In this document: positions 23,433 to 32,692 of the stretch, in pieces | How positions within the stretch are numbered: position 1 is the first letter of the stretch | Layout: each line of letters begins with the position of its first letter | Assembly: GCF_002929705.1 (NCBI RefSeq) | Contig: NZ_PJIN01000006.1 | Span: 62,001 to 126,000 of the forward strand | Source of the DNA: Arthrobacter sp. N199823 | Lineage (GTDB): Bacteria > Actinomycetota > Actinomycetes > Actinomycetales > Micrococcaceae | Reading direction: 5' to 3' | Length of the DNA: 64,000 nucleotides | Translations under genes and position numbers: made by a program | The notes under the pieces: generated by a model | Told to the model about the DNA's origin: nothing | Seen by the model: only the letters and a program-made list of their open reading frames with translations | Databases searched by the model: none

Positions 23433-23622
23433 GGGCGCACTCCACCCTCACCAAGGCGTCATTCACCGTCGCGTTTAACCCTCGAGGGTTCATCACGCAC
23501 GACGGCGGATGGCGCCTTGTGCGTTCCCTGCGGCAGCAATGCGCTTGGCCCCCCGGCAGACAGGCTCGTGCCGCGGGGCACTCCAGCAGGGGTTCCCTTA
23601 GCGGCCCTCAGCCGGCCTGCCC

Positions 23623-23985
23623 TCAGTGGTTGGGCTCGTCCTCGGCCACGGCGGCAACCACTTGATCGAGCTCATCGACACTCAGCATTTCCGGGCGGCG
23701 ATGCTTGGTGCGGTAACCAGCCCTACCCACCATGTGGGCCGAAACCGGCACGGTCAAAAGCTGGAACAGCCAGGCGACAATGAGGATGGGTAGCAGCGAC
23801 CATGCCCGCATTTGCAGTCCAATGGCCGCCAACATCAGCAGCAGACCCAGAACCTGTGGCTTGGTGGCGGCATGCATGCGGCTCATGAGGTCCGGAAACC
23901 GCAGCAGACCTATGGCTGCAGCGAGGCTCATCAGGGCGCCCACCAGAAGGCAGATAGCTGTCAGCACATCAATGAGCGTGTTCAT
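23623..23985 (-). CDS. mnhG: Mrp Na+/H+ antiporter subunit G
   Basis: 120 residues with three spans. The MnhG/PhaG signature AAIGLLRFPDLMSRMHAATKPQVLGLLL covers the first loop and second span. The tail is acidic. Together with the other subunits it forms the multi-subunit Mrp complex that exchanges protons for Na+ (and perhaps other cations) at the membrane. It overlaps mnhF by four bases. Last gene of the operon. Confidence 0.93.
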   Translation of the reverse strand: MNTLIDVLTAICLLVGALMSLAAAIGLLRFPDLMSRMHAATKPQVLGLLLMLAAIGLQMRAWSLLPILIVAWLFQLLTVPVSAHMVGRAGYRTKHRRPEMLSVDELDQVVAAVAEDEPNH

Positions 23986-24257
23986 CCGTCGTCCCTCTTA
24001 TGTGCCACGAATCGGGCTACTGTTACTGATCCAATGAATCCAATCACCGTCAGCACCACCAGGAGCGCCAAATTATCGGTGTGTTTGTTCACGGCCATTT
24101 CCGTGGCCAGCGAGGCACCAAAGATGGCCAGCAGCACATCGGCCGCAATCACCCGGTCCAGCAGCGAGGGCCCGGCGGCAATCCTGTAGATGGTTCCGGC
24201 AGCGGCCAGCGCGAGCACCACGGCAACAATAATGACAACAACACCCATGGCGCTCAC
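23982..24257 (-). CDS. mnhF: Mrp Na+/H+ antiporter subunit F
   Basis: 91 residues with three spans. The family core IAAGPSLLDRVIAADVLLAIFG is present, followed by a TDNLALLVVLTVIGFIGSVTVARF span. It overlaps mnhE and mnhG by four bases each, so translation is coupled through the distal part of the operon. Confidence 0.93.
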   Translation of the reverse strand: MSAMGVVVIIVAVVLALAAAGTIYRIAAGPSLLDRVIAADVLLAIFGASLATEMAVNKHTDNLALLVVLTVIGFIGSVTVARFVAHKRDDG

Positions 24258-24943
24258 TGGCCCCCCTGTTCTCTCTCAGCTTTTTCTACACCGGCAGCAC
24301 TATTGAACGGTCCAATGTGAGCCCGTACCGTGTCGATGTGGGCCACCATGGGTGCACCTGCCCGTTCTCGATTCAGCGCAGACAGTTCCGCCCTGGTACC
24401 CATAATCCGGATCAACCGGGCCTCAATGTCCTGGATGCCGCGGCGAACTTCCTCGACGGATTCCGGCGTTGGGGCATTCATGGCGTGGACATACAGGGTG
24501 GCCGCTCCCCTGTCCACCTCAACCACCAGTGAACCTGGAATCAGCGAGAGCACATGGCCCACGGCAGTCATGAGCAAATCCGACGGACTGCGCAAGGGCA
24601 CGGCAATCACTGCATTGCGAATTTTGGGACCCTTCACAATGGCCCAACGCAACACATGGAAGCTAGCAACGGTGACCTGCTTGAGGAACCACCCCAAGAA
24701 AACAACTGCACGCGGCACGTTGAAGCGGCCGCTGAGTTCAATGGGAGGCAGGTAGAAAGCGTGAGAAACCGCAAGTGCAATCAATGCCCCGAAGACCAAG
24801 TTACCTAGGCTGAAGTCCTGCCATAAGGCCCCCCAGACAACAACTAACCAAATAAGCAGTGGCAGCTTTTGCAGCACGTTGAGTTTGCGCCGATCGTGCC
24901 TTGACGCATCCTTGCTGGACTCGTCCACGGTGGATTCACTCAC
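24254..24943 (-). CDS. mnhE: Mrp Na+/H+ antiporter subunit E
   Basis: 229 residues. A charged N-terminal tail of about 25 residues and two spans come first (LLIWLVVVWGALWQDFSLGN, FGALIALAVSHAFYLPP). Then a cytoplasmic domain has the MnhE motifs TPGTLVVEVD-like SLIPGSLVVEVDRGAATLYVHAM and a C-terminal helix. A C-terminal extension of about 40 residues goes beyond the usual about 160-190. It overlaps mnhD by four bases. Confidence 0.9.
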   Translation of the reverse strand: MSESTVDESSKDASRHDRRKLNVLQKLPLLIWLVVVWGALWQDFSLGNLVFGALIALAVSHAFYLPPIELSGRFNVPRAVVFLGWFLKQVTVASFHVLRWAIVKGPKIRNAVIAVPLRSPSDLLMTAVGHVLSLIPGSLVVEVDRGAATLYVHAMNAPTPESVEEVRRGIQDIEARLIRIMGTRAELSALNRERAGAPMVAHIDTVRAHIGPFNSAAGVEKAEREQGGQ

Positions 24944-26568
24944 GGTGCACCGGCCCCACTGCCGAGTACGGCTTCAATGTACGGCGTACGTTCCAGCATG
25001 CCGGCGGCAGCCTCTTGGCTCAGTTCAAAGAGTGGCCCGGCAAAGACCGTCATGGCAACACCGAGAAGAACCAAACCCATGGTGGAGTACACCATCATCT
25101 TGGGCAGAATGGGGACCTCGTTATCGCCGGAGAACCGCCCCTCGGTGGCATCCACGTGCTTGCTCGTGCGCAGCGCGCGCATGCTCTGTGCACCTGAGGC
25201 ATCCGGAGCCGTAGCCAACAGCACGGGGTCAGGATCCTCGGCGTCGGCCGTACTGCGCCAGAACACACGGTTCCAAACGCGGGCCATGACCAGCAGTGTG
25301 AGCAGGCTGGCAACAACGCCGCCAACCACCAACGCGTACGCCAGCGGCGACCCATCGGCCACACCAGCCTGCAGGAGCCCCAACTTTCCCAAGAATCCGG
25401 AGAATGGAGGGATGCCGGCCAAGTTCATGGCGGGGATGAAATACAGCACCGCAAGAATCGGCGACAGCTTGGCCAGCCCGCCCAAACGTGTGATTGAGGA
25501 TGTTCCGCCGCGCCGTTCGATCAGACCCGTCACCATGAACAGTGAGGTTTGGATGGTGATGTGGTGGATGACGTAGAAAATGGTGGCTGCCAGTCCCAGC
25601 ACCGATGAAAGCGCGACGCCGAAGATCATGTACCCGATGTGGCTCACCAAAGTGAAGGACAGCATTCGCTTGATGTCAGTCTGGGCGACAGCGCCAAGTA
25701 TCCCCACAATCATTGTCAGTAAGGCGACCACCAGCAGCACGGAGTTGAACTGACCCGAGGGAAACAGCAGCGTCTCTGTGCGGATGATGGCGTAAACGCC
25801 GACTTTGGTCAGCAATCCGGCAAACACCGCTGTGACCGGGGCTGGCGCTGTGGGGTAGGAGTCAGGGAGCCAGAAGGACAAGGGGAAGACTGCCGCCTTG
25901 ATACCAAAGGCCACGAGCAGCAGAACGTGCAAAAGTCCCTGCGTGCCAGGATCCAGCTCACCGAGTTTTATGGCAAGGTCTGCCAGCGTGACAGTCCCGG
26001 TTGCGCCATAAATCATGGCGATGGCAATGAGGAACAGCAGCGAGGAGACGACGCTGACCACCACGTAGGTGATGCCTGCCCGGATTCTGGACCCGGTACC
26101 ACCGAGTGTCATCAGAACGTAGCTAGCCGTCAGCAGGATCTCAAAGCCAACGTAGAGGTTGAACAGGTCACCGGCCAAGAAGGCGTTGGACACTCCTGCT
26201 ACCAGAATCAGAAACGTGGGGTGGAAGACGGATACGGGGCCACCTTCTTCGCTGTCGGCAGCTCCCTGCCCCGTGGCGTAGGCGAGGACTGCAAGGCAAA
26301 CTGCCGAAGAAATCACCAGAAGCAGCGATGAGAACTGATCCACGACCATGACGATGCCAAAAGGCGGGGCCCAGCCGCCCAAATGGACGGCGATAGGGCC
26401 AGTGGTCCAGACGCTGGCCAGCAGCCAGACTTCAAGTCCGAGGGTAACCGTGATGGTGCCTAGGCTGACTCGGCGCTGAGCCTTGGGCCTTTTGATCAGT
26501 ACAAAAGCTACGGCAGCACCCAGGAAGGGCAGGACAACGGCGAGTGGAGCAAAGCTGGCAATGTTCAT
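24940..26568 (-). CDS. mnhD: Mrp Na+/H+ antiporter subunit D
   Basis: 542 residues, about 14 spans, of the proton-antiporter (NuoL/M/N-like) family. The core GIKAAVFPLSFWLPDSYPTAPAPVTAVFAGLLTKVG region (conserved lysine and proline kinks) and VSHIGYMIFG, HHITIQTSLFMVTGLIE segments are present. The insert near residues 445-490 (charged, with TADAEDPDP) is longer than in many homologues. It starts three bases before the mnhC end and is part of the Mrp operon. It is a proton-channel-like subunit. Confidence 0.93.
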   Translation of the reverse strand: MNIASFAPLAVVLPFLGAAVAFVLIKRPKAQRRVSLGTITVTLGLEVWLLASVWTTGPIAVHLGGWAPPFGIVMVVDQFSSLLLVISSAVCLAVLAYATGQGAADSEEGGPVSVFHPTFLILVAGVSNAFLAGDLFNLYVGFEILLTASYVLMTLGGTGSRIRAGITYVVVSVVSSLLFLIAIAMIYGATGTVTLADLAIKLGELDPGTQGLLHVLLLVAFGIKAAVFPLSFWLPDSYPTAPAPVTAVFAGLLTKVGVYAIIRTETLLFPSGQFNSVLLVVALLTMIVGILGAVAQTDIKRMLSFTLVSHIGYMIFGVALSSVLGLAATIFYVIHHITIQTSLFMVTGLIERRGGTSSITRLGGLAKLSPILAVLYFIPAMNLAGIPPFSGFLGKLGLLQAGVADGSPLAYALVVGGVVASLLTLLVMARVWNRVFWRSTADAEDPDPVLLATAPDASGAQSMRALRTSKHVDATEGRFSGDNEVPILPKMMVYSTMGLVLLGVAMTVFAGPLFELSQEAAAGMLERTPYIEAVLGSGAGAP

Positions 26569-26571
26569 GTC

Positions 26572-27150
26572 CTACTCCTTTCCGGGCTTGTCGGTCTTGT
26601 TGGGCTGATCGTGATCGTCGTGCGGCACGGGGGATTCGGGGTCCACCTGTATGACTGGGCCGGCGATCGGCACCTGGGCTATCTTCTTGTAGCCAATACC
26701 TGGAATGGTCTCTCGCTTAGCCACAGGATGGGTGTTCTCATGGAAATCTGAGACTTCAACGGCAATCTCTGAGTCTTCCTCGTCGTCGTACAGGTCCTGC
26801 TTGGCAACGCGAATATCCTCCCTATCCACCTGGATTTGGTCCGCGTGGCTCAGGAGCCAAGACCTGTAGATCAGGCTGAGCATGAAAGCCGTCACGGCGA
26901 AGGAAATGACAATGGAGGTCAGGATGAAAGCCTGGGGCAAGGGATCATTATATTCCGTTGATGGAATATCTTTGTTGAAGATCGGAGCCAATCCGGCGTA
27001 TCCACCGGTGGTCAGCAAGAGTAGGTTCGTTGCGTTGGCCAGCAACATCAGGCCGAGCAGAACCCGCGTCAGGCTGCGTTCTAGCAACAAGTAGATTCCG
27101 ACGGCATAGAGAACGCCCATGACCAGGAGCAGCGTGAGATTGACGCTCAT
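26572..27150 (-). CDS. mnhC: Mrp Na+/H+ antiporter subunit C
   Basis: 192 residues. Three spans in the first about 110 residues carry the NuoK-like motifs LLERSLTRVLLGLMLLANATNLLLL and DPLPQAFILTSIVISFAVTAFML. The C-terminal 80 residues are polar, acidic and proline-rich, an actinobacterial extension absent in short MnhC proteins. The start overlaps the mnhA end by four bases. Confidence 0.92.
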   Translation of the reverse strand: MSVNLTLLLVMGVLYAVGIYLLLERSLTRVLLGLMLLANATNLLLLTTGGYAGLAPIFNKDIPSTEYNDPLPQAFILTSIVISFAVTAFMLSLIYRSWLLSHADQIQVDREDIRVAKQDLYDDEEDSEIAVEVSDFHENTHPVAKRETIPGIGYKKIAQVPIAGPVIQVDPESPVPHDDHDQPNKTDKPGKE

Positions 27151-30100
27151 CGAGCAACCTCCAACGGCTCGTCGTCCTCAATCATTTCTATACCTGCCAT
27201 GCCGCCTTCTTCATGTTGGTCAATCTCCGACCCTAGACTGCGCAGCACATCAACAACCAGACCCACCACCACAAGATAAACGCCAATGTCGAAGAGGGTA
27301 GACGTCACAAATTTCACGTGACCAAAGATGGGCGCATCAAAGGCGATGATGGCACTCTGGAAAATCTCGCCACCGAAGAACAGCGGTCCTACTCCGGTCA
27401 GGGCGGCCAAGGCCAAGCCAACACCTAACAGCGTTCCAGCTGAAATGCGCGTTGCCTCTGCCAGCTCGAAACGACCACCAGCAAGGTAGCGGATGGTCAG
27501 GGCGAGCCCGGCCACCAACCCCCCGGCAAAGCCGCCGCCGGTCCCATTGTGCCCGGCAAGCAGCAGGTAGATGGACACCACGATGATGCTGTGGAACACC
27601 AATCGGGTGACAACCTCAATGATGATGGAGCGCCGTTCGGGTGCCAGCGTGCGCCCGGCCACCAGCCATGGGTTACTGGGTGAGGCAGTGAATTTCTTGG
27701 CAATTTCAATGGTGGGACCGAAGCCGGGCACCGTTTTTAGCTTGCCAATACTTCCGCTTTCCACCGTCATGGCCCGTGGGAGCCTTTGACCGCGCCCCCT
27801 GACAAAGATCAAGCTGGCCACACCTGTGGCGGCAATGGCCAGTACGGAAATTTCACCGAACGTGTCCCAGGCGCGGATATCCACAAGCGTCACGTTCACC
27901 ACATTGAGCCCGCCGCCGCCTTCATAGGCCATGAGTGGCATGGCCAAGCTGACGGGATCGTGAATGCGTGCACCCATTGCAATGATGGCTACAACCACCA
28001 TGACTGCGCCGAAGGCAACACCCAAAATCATGCGGGCCAGGCGGTGGCTGCCTGCCTGCTTGCGCTCCATGAGCCGCGCTGGCAGTGACCGCATGGCCAG
28101 CACAAAGGCCACGAGAATGATGGTTTCCACGAGCATCTGGGTCAAGGCAAGGTCAGGAGCCCCTTGCAGGGCAAAGATCAGCGCTATTCCATACCCGGTG
28201 ACCGAGACCATCAGTACTGCCATGAACCGCTTGCTGGCATTGGCTGCCGCGACGGCGCCAATTACAATGACGGCGCCGGCAACGATCTGGAACGGAGAAG
28301 TGGGATCCACAAAGTAAACGTCGTGGTTCCAATCCTGTTCCGTCAAGAACAGCACAGCCAACACGGAGGCGATGGCAGTGGACAAAATGACAGCTAAGTA
28401 GAAGAAGAGCGAACCACGCTGGGTACGGCCTGTGACCCAAATGGCGACGGTATCCAAAAGCACAATGACTTGCCTGTAGATTCGTTCAAAGTCCATCGGC
28501 GACGGCGTCATCGCCTGGAAGGCCTCCATCTTGCGGCGCAGCATGAACAAGGTGATGCCAGCGGCAATCACAATGGCGCTAAGTCCCAGTGCTGGTGTGA
28601 AGCCGTGCCAGAGCAGCAGATGCATGCCGTGCGGGTCATATGCCGGGAATTGTTCGCTGTAGGGCTTGATCCAGCCTTCCACGATCTGCGGGAAGATCCC
28701 GTAGGCCAACGTCAACAGGCTCAGAAATGCCGGGGCAGCAAGGAACGTCCAACCAACCGGTTTGAACACGGTCGCCATGCCCTTGGGCTTCGTAGCAAAG
28801 CCGCCCCACATGAACCGCGCACTGTAGGCGAAGGTCAGAATAGAACCAAGGACCATTCCTACGAGAACAGTCCAGCCGACTCCCGGCCCCGCAGGTCCGT
28901 GCATCGCAGAAGCGATGAATGCTTGGAAGATGCCTTCCTTGGCAACAAATCCGGCAAGCGGCGGGACCCCTGCCATGGACGCGGCACCAATCAGGGCCAC
29001 CATGCCCAGCTTCGGGGCGGATTTGAACACGCCGGACAACTCACGGATATCACGGGTACCGCTCTGGTGGTCAATGATGCCCACCACCAGGAACAACGCG
29101 GCCTTGAACAATCCGTGAGCCAGGACCATGGCCATGCCCGCCAGGGCGGATTCCTGCCCGCCCAGCCCTACCACCAGGGCGATGAAGCCGAGCTGGCTAA
29201 CTGTGCCGTAAGCCAAAATTAGTTTCAGGTCGTACTGTCGCAGGGCGCGCCAACCACCCAGAATCATGGTGCCTAGTCCAAGCACCACGATGATGACTTG
29301 CCAGTATTCGGTCTGCGAGAACCCCGGCGCCAAGCGGGCAATGAGGTAGATTCCGGCCTTCACCATGGCCGCTGCATGCAAGTAGGCGCTCACCGGTGTG
29401 GGCGCCGCCATGGCACCCGGCAACCAGAAGTGGAACGGCAACAGCGCGGATTTTGTGACCGCGCCAACCAGCAGCAAGGCAATCCCAATGTCCAGCACCA
29501 TCTTGGGGCTTCCGACGGCGGACATTAGCTCGGGCGCCTTCGCCAGCACCTCGGAAATGCTGTAAGTTCCGGCGCTCTCGCCCACCATGATCAGGCCCAC
29601 CAGCATGGCCAAGCCGCCGAAAGTGGTCACGATGAGGGCCTGCAGGGCTGCTCGCCTAGCCGCGATACGGGTGCGGGCGTAGCCAATGAGCAGGTAGGAA
29701 AGGACGGTTGTCAGTTCCCAAAAAACAAACAAAAGAATGAGATTGTCGGCTGTAACCAAGCCAAACATGACGCCAGCGAAAGCGAGCAGCTGGGAACCAA
29801 AGCCGCCCAGTCCGGCGTCGTTAGTCTTGAAGTATCTGGCGCAATAGGCCAGCACCAGTGCGCCAACTCCCAGAACCAGCAGGGACATCATCCAGGACAA
29901 CTGGTCCATTTTGAAGGATAGATCCAGGCCCATGACAGGGACCCAGGAGATGTCCAGGGCCGGACTGGGAAGTGTGTCAGAAAACACATTGCTGTATTGC
30001 GCCACGAGCCAAACAAAGCTGATTCCGGGAACCGCGGCCAGAATATAAAAGGCCGAGCGGCCCCATTTGGAGAATAAAATGGGCGCAAAAATGGCAACAA

Positions 30101-30200
30101 TGAAGTGTGCACACAGGACAAAAAGCACTAAGGGCTCCACATGTTTCGGGCTGGAAATGAGCGAATCACGGGGGTTTACGTCGGTTCCCGACCCTTTCAT
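27147..30200 (-). CDS. mnhA: Mrp Na+/H+ antiporter fused subunits A and B
   Basis: About 1017 residues. The N-terminal two thirds are the NuoL-like MnhA (GADNLILLFVFWELTTVLSYLLIGY-type segment, TKSALLPFHFWLPGAMAAPTPVSAYLHAAAMVKAG core). Next is the DUF4040/MBH region with APDLALTQMLVETIILVAFVLAMR. The last about 170 residues, from VTRLVFHSIIVVSIYLLLAGHN, correspond to MnhB, so A and B are one protein. The first gene of the operon. The start is uncertain: ATG at 30200 is used. A longer frame begins at 30272, and GTG codons near 30140 would also give a typical N-terminus. Confidence 0.9.
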   Translation of the reverse strand: MKGSGTDVNPRDSLISSPKHVEPLVLFVLCAHFIVAIFAPILFSKWGRSAFYILAAVPGISFVWLVAQYSNVFSDTLPSPALDISWVPVMGLDLSFKMDQLSWMMSLLVLGVGALVLAYCARYFKTNDAGLGGFGSQLLAFAGVMFGLVTADNLILLFVFWELTTVLSYLLIGYARTRIAARRAALQALIVTTFGGLAMLVGLIMVGESAGTYSISEVLAKAPELMSAVGSPKMVLDIGIALLLVGAVTKSALLPFHFWLPGAMAAPTPVSAYLHAAAMVKAGIYLIARLAPGFSQTEYWQVIIVVLGLGTMILGGWRALRQYDLKLILAYGTVSQLGFIALVVGLGGQESALAGMAMVLAHGLFKAALFLVVGIIDHQSGTRDIRELSGVFKSAPKLGMVALIGAASMAGVPPLAGFVAKEGIFQAFIASAMHGPAGPGVGWTVLVGMVLGSILTFAYSARFMWGGFATKPKGMATVFKPVGWTFLAAPAFLSLLTLAYGIFPQIVEGWIKPYSEQFPAYDPHGMHLLLWHGFTPALGLSAIVIAAGITLFMLRRKMEAFQAMTPSPMDFERIYRQVIVLLDTVAIWVTGRTQRGSLFFYLAVILSTAIASVLAVLFLTEQDWNHDVYFVDPTSPFQIVAGAVIVIGAVAAANASKRFMAVLMVSVTGYGIALIFALQGAPDLALTQMLVETIILVAFVLAMRSLPARLMERKQAGSHRLARMILGVAFGAVMVVVAIIAMGARIHDPVSLAMPLMAYEGGGGLNVVNVTLVDIRAWDTFGEISVLAIAATGVASLIFVRGRGQRLPRAMTVESGSIGKLKTVPGFGPTIEIAKKFTASPSNPWLVAGRTLAPERRSIIIEVVTRLVFHSIIVVSIYLLLAGHNGTGGGFAGGLVAGLALTIRYLAGGRFELAEATRISAGTLLGVGLALAALTGVGPLFFGGEIFQSAIIAFDAPIFGHVKFVTSTLFDIGVYLVVVGLVVDVLRSLGSEIDQHEEGGMAGIEMIEDDEPLEVAR

Positions 30201-30349
30201 CCTACCTAACCGAGTCCAGTTCCTGGCCCGCATTGCACCGGTGACGATGCTACTTGCACAAGATCCAACCATGCATTAAGGGGCAGGTTGGGGCTTAATG
30301 TTCCGCGCCCCTGCCGCGCCACCGCCTAGTGACGGATAGCATGTGCCCT

Positions 30350-31669
30350 ATGACTGAGTACCCTCCCGCAGCCGCTGCTCTGCCTGCGTCCACGAGCAAA
30401 TCAACCGGGACCACCTGGCAAATCACCGCATGGGCGCTGTGGGATTGGGGTGGCGCAGCCTTCAATGCCGTCATGACCACCTTCATTTTCACGGCCCTTT
30501 ACCTGACAGGTGACGATTTTGGTGGCGCAGATAAGGCCACAGCAACGCTGGCCTTTGCCATGTCAGTTTCGGGTTTTGCCATTGCGCTTTTTGCACCTGT
30601 TGCGGGCCAGCGCACTGACCACAGCGGACGCCGCAGGCTGTGGCTGGGCATCAACACCCTCATTGTGGTGGTGCTGACGGGTGCGTGCTTCTTCGTGCAG
30701 CCGCAGGAATCGTTCCTCCTCTTTGGCTGCATGCTGATCGCCGCCGGCCACGTATTCTTTGAAATTGCCGGCGTGAACTACAACGCCATGCTGTTGCAGA
30801 TTTCCACTAAAAAGACCATCGGGCGCATCAGCGGTTTCGGCTGGGCCGCCGGATACCTGGGCGGAATCGTCGCGCTGCTGATTGTGTACTTTGCCTTGAT
30901 CAAGCCGGATGTCGGCATCTTTGGCATCACCAGCGCCGATGGCATGACCTACCGGGCCGTAGCCGTCTTCTCGGCACTGTGGATTCTAATTTTCTCCATC
31001 CCGGTGATGCTGGCTATTCCCGAATCGAAGCCCGACCCGAATATGCCCAAAGTGGGATTCTTCCAGTCCTACAAGGAGCTTTACCGAACTGTCATGCATT
31101 TGTGGCGCACAGACCGGCACACCGTGTATTTCCTGATCTCCAGCGCCATCTTCCGCGACGGTCTCGCCGCCATCTTCACCTTCGGGGCCGTACTGGCCGT
31201 GGGCTCCTTTGGCTTCAAGCCCGGTGACGTGCTGATCTTCGCCATCGCCGGAAACGTGGTGGCCGCCGTCGGAGCCCTGTCAGCTGGCTTCTTCGACGAC
31301 AAATTTGGCCCCAAGGCCGTCATCGTCACCTCCCTGGTGGGCCTGCTGATTTCCGGCGGTGCGCTGCTGTTCCTCGACGGCAAGAATGCGTTCTGGGTGT
31401 TCGGCCTGATCCTGTGCCTCTTTGTGGGGCCGGCACAATCCTCGGCCAGAACGTTCATGGGGCGTTTGGCGCCGGACGGGCAGGAGGGCGAAATGTTTGG
31501 CCTTTACGCCACCACGGGCCGCGCTGTCTCATTCCTGGCCCCGCAACTGTTCGGCTATTCCATCTTGATCTTCGGGGCGCAGCGTTGGGGAATCATCGGC
31601 ATTCTGGTGGTTTTGCTGGCTGGCCTGCTGCTTTTGCTGCCGGTCAAGGCTCCCCCGCACGAACGCTGA
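30350..31669 (+). CDS. MFS transporter, UMF1/Atg22-like family
   Basis: About 439 residues with 12 spans. The opening WALWDWGGAAFNAVMTTFIF is the hallmark of the UMF1 (Atg22-like) branch of the major facilitator family. After spans 2-3 comes QRTDHSGRRRLWL, the MFS loop motif, and later FFDDKFGPKAV. Substrates of bacterial members are not well known. In-frame starts exist at 30329 (GTG) and 30341 (ATG). None has a strong ribosome site. The gene is divergent from the Mrp operon, and four bases after its stop a repeat cluster begins. Confidence 0.8.
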   Translation: MTEYPPAAAALPASTSKSTGTTWQITAWALWDWGGAAFNAVMTTFIFTALYLTGDDFGGADKATATLAFAMSVSGFAIALFAPVAGQRTDHSGRRRLWLGINTLIVVVLTGACFFVQPQESFLLFGCMLIAAGHVFFEIAGVNYNAMLLQISTKKTIGRISGFGWAAGYLGGIVALLIVYFALIKPDVGIFGITSADGMTYRAVAVFSALWILIFSIPVMLAIPESKPDPNMPKVGFFQSYKELYRTVMHLWRTDRHTVYFLISSAIFRDGLAAIFTFGAVLAVGSFGFKPGDVLIFAIAGNVVAAVGALSAGFFDDKFGPKAVIVTSLVGLLISGGALLFLDGKNAFWVFGLILCLFVGPAQSSARTFMGRLAPDGQEGEMFGLYATTGRAVSFLAPQLFGYSILIFGAQRWGIIGILVVLLAGLLLLLPVKAPPHER

Positions 31670-31672
31670 CCC

Positions 31673-31873
31673 TATGCGCCAAACTCCTCGCGAATTCAGC
31701 GCATAACCTCCGCTCAGTTCTTTTATGCGCCGAACTCGCCCTGGCTTGTGCGCCCGTGCGTCACAGGCGCCAAACTCACCTCGAGTTCAGCGCATAAGAG
31801 AAAGTACGACGACGCCCGTGCGTCACAGGCGCCAAACTCACCTCGAGTTCAGCGCATAAGAGAAAGTACGACG
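31673..31873. repeat. Repeat cluster: palindromic TATGCGCC modules with 61-bp tandem duplication
   Basis: A module TATGCGCCAAACTC...GAATTCAGCGCATA, whose ends can pair, occurs complete at 31673-31705, as a half at 31724-31738, and with altered first bases (GGCGCCAAACTC...GAGTTCAGCGCATA) at 31766-31797 and 31828-31859. The last two belong to an exact 61-bp tandem duplication (31751-31811 and 31813-31873, period 62). No coding potential is evident. It lies between a UMF1 transporter gene and dcd. Confidence 0.85.
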
Positions 31874-31915
31874 GCGGCCGTTACCTTCTGTGGGGAAGGT
31901 ACCGGCCGCCGTCGT
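31868..31915 (-). terminator. Hairpin after dcd
   Basis: ACGACGGCGGCCGTTACCTT begins an arm at 31868-31888 that pairs with 31895-31915 over 21 bases with one mismatch and a six-base loop. On the minus strand it is followed by ACTTTCTCTT. It lies 38 bases after the dcd stop. The sequence is closely related to the terminator at 7043-7085, sharing CGGCCGCCGTCGT. Confidence 0.7.
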
Positions 31916-31953
31916 GCGTCTGTCAGGTCTTAGCCAGCTGGACGTTGAGCTAC

Positions 31954-32541
31954 TTAGCCAAGCTCAATCTTGGTGCGGTGGAAATTCTGGAACGACTTAG
32001 ACGCCGTCGGGCCGCGCTGGCCCTGGTAGCGGTTTTGATGAGTGCCGGTGCCGTAAGGATTCTCAGCCGGGGAGGACAGCTGGAAGAAGCAGAGCTGGCC
32101 AATTTTCATGCCGGGCCACAACTTAATGGGCAGCGTGGCCACATTGGAAAGTTCCAAGGTGATGTGCCCGGAGAATCCAGGGTCAATGAAGCCGGCGGTG
32201 GAGTGTGTGAGCAGGCCCAGGCGTCCCAAGGAGGACTTGCCTTCCAGACGCGCCGCCACATCGTCCGGCAGGGTGACAGTTTCATAGGTGGAGGCCAGAG
32301 CAAACTCGCCCGGATGCAGAATGAACGCCTCATCGGGCTCCACTTCCACCATGCGGGTCAGATCGGGCTGCTCTTCCGCGGGATCAATGTGGGCGTAGCG
32401 GTGGTTATCAAAAAGCCGGAAGTACCTGTCAATGCGCACATCAACACTCGATGGCTGCACCATGTCAGGGGTGTAGGGGTCCAAGACAATGCGCTTGGCG
32501 GCAATTTCGGCACGTATATCGCGGTCAGAGATCAGCACCAT
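31954..32541 (-). CDS. dcd: dCTP deaminase, dUMP-forming type
   Basis: 195 residues. It has [11 protein letters not shown] at the start, [23 protein letters not shown], the active-site block [33 protein letters not shown] and the C-terminal nucleotide-closing [16 protein letters not shown]. It closely follows mycobacterial bifunctional enzymes that convert dCTP directly to dUMP, giving the dTTP precursor and avoiding dUTP. ATG at 32541 and GTG at 32538 are adjacent. The GTG would give the family's usual MLISDRD. No ribosome site is visible, so leaderless initiation is possible. Confidence 0.93.
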   Translation of the reverse strand: MVLISDRDIRAEIAAKRIVLDPYTPDMVQPSSVDVRIDRYFRLFDNHRYAHIDPAEEQPDLTRMVEVEPDEAFILHPGEFALASTYETVTLPDDVAARLEGKSSLGRLGLLTHSTAGFIDPGFSGHITLELSNVATLPIKLWPGMKIGQLCFFQLSSPAENPYGTGTHQNRYQGQRGPTASKSFQNFHRTKIELG

Positions 32542-32692
32542 CTAAAAATAGCGCATGTGAGAGCAGCTGAGGCGAAGAATGCGTCCGATTCGGCCCCGGC
32601 TTGGGCTCAATTTCCTGCTGCGGGACTATTTTTACCCTTTTCGGCGTTATATACAGGCGCGCAGAGTCATCCGCGCAGCTAAGGTGAGAATC

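Noticed and set aside
31751-31873. CRISPR-like direct repeats
   Set aside because: Only two exact copies, 61 bp, abutting each other with one base between and no spacers. This is a tandem duplication, not a CRISPR array.
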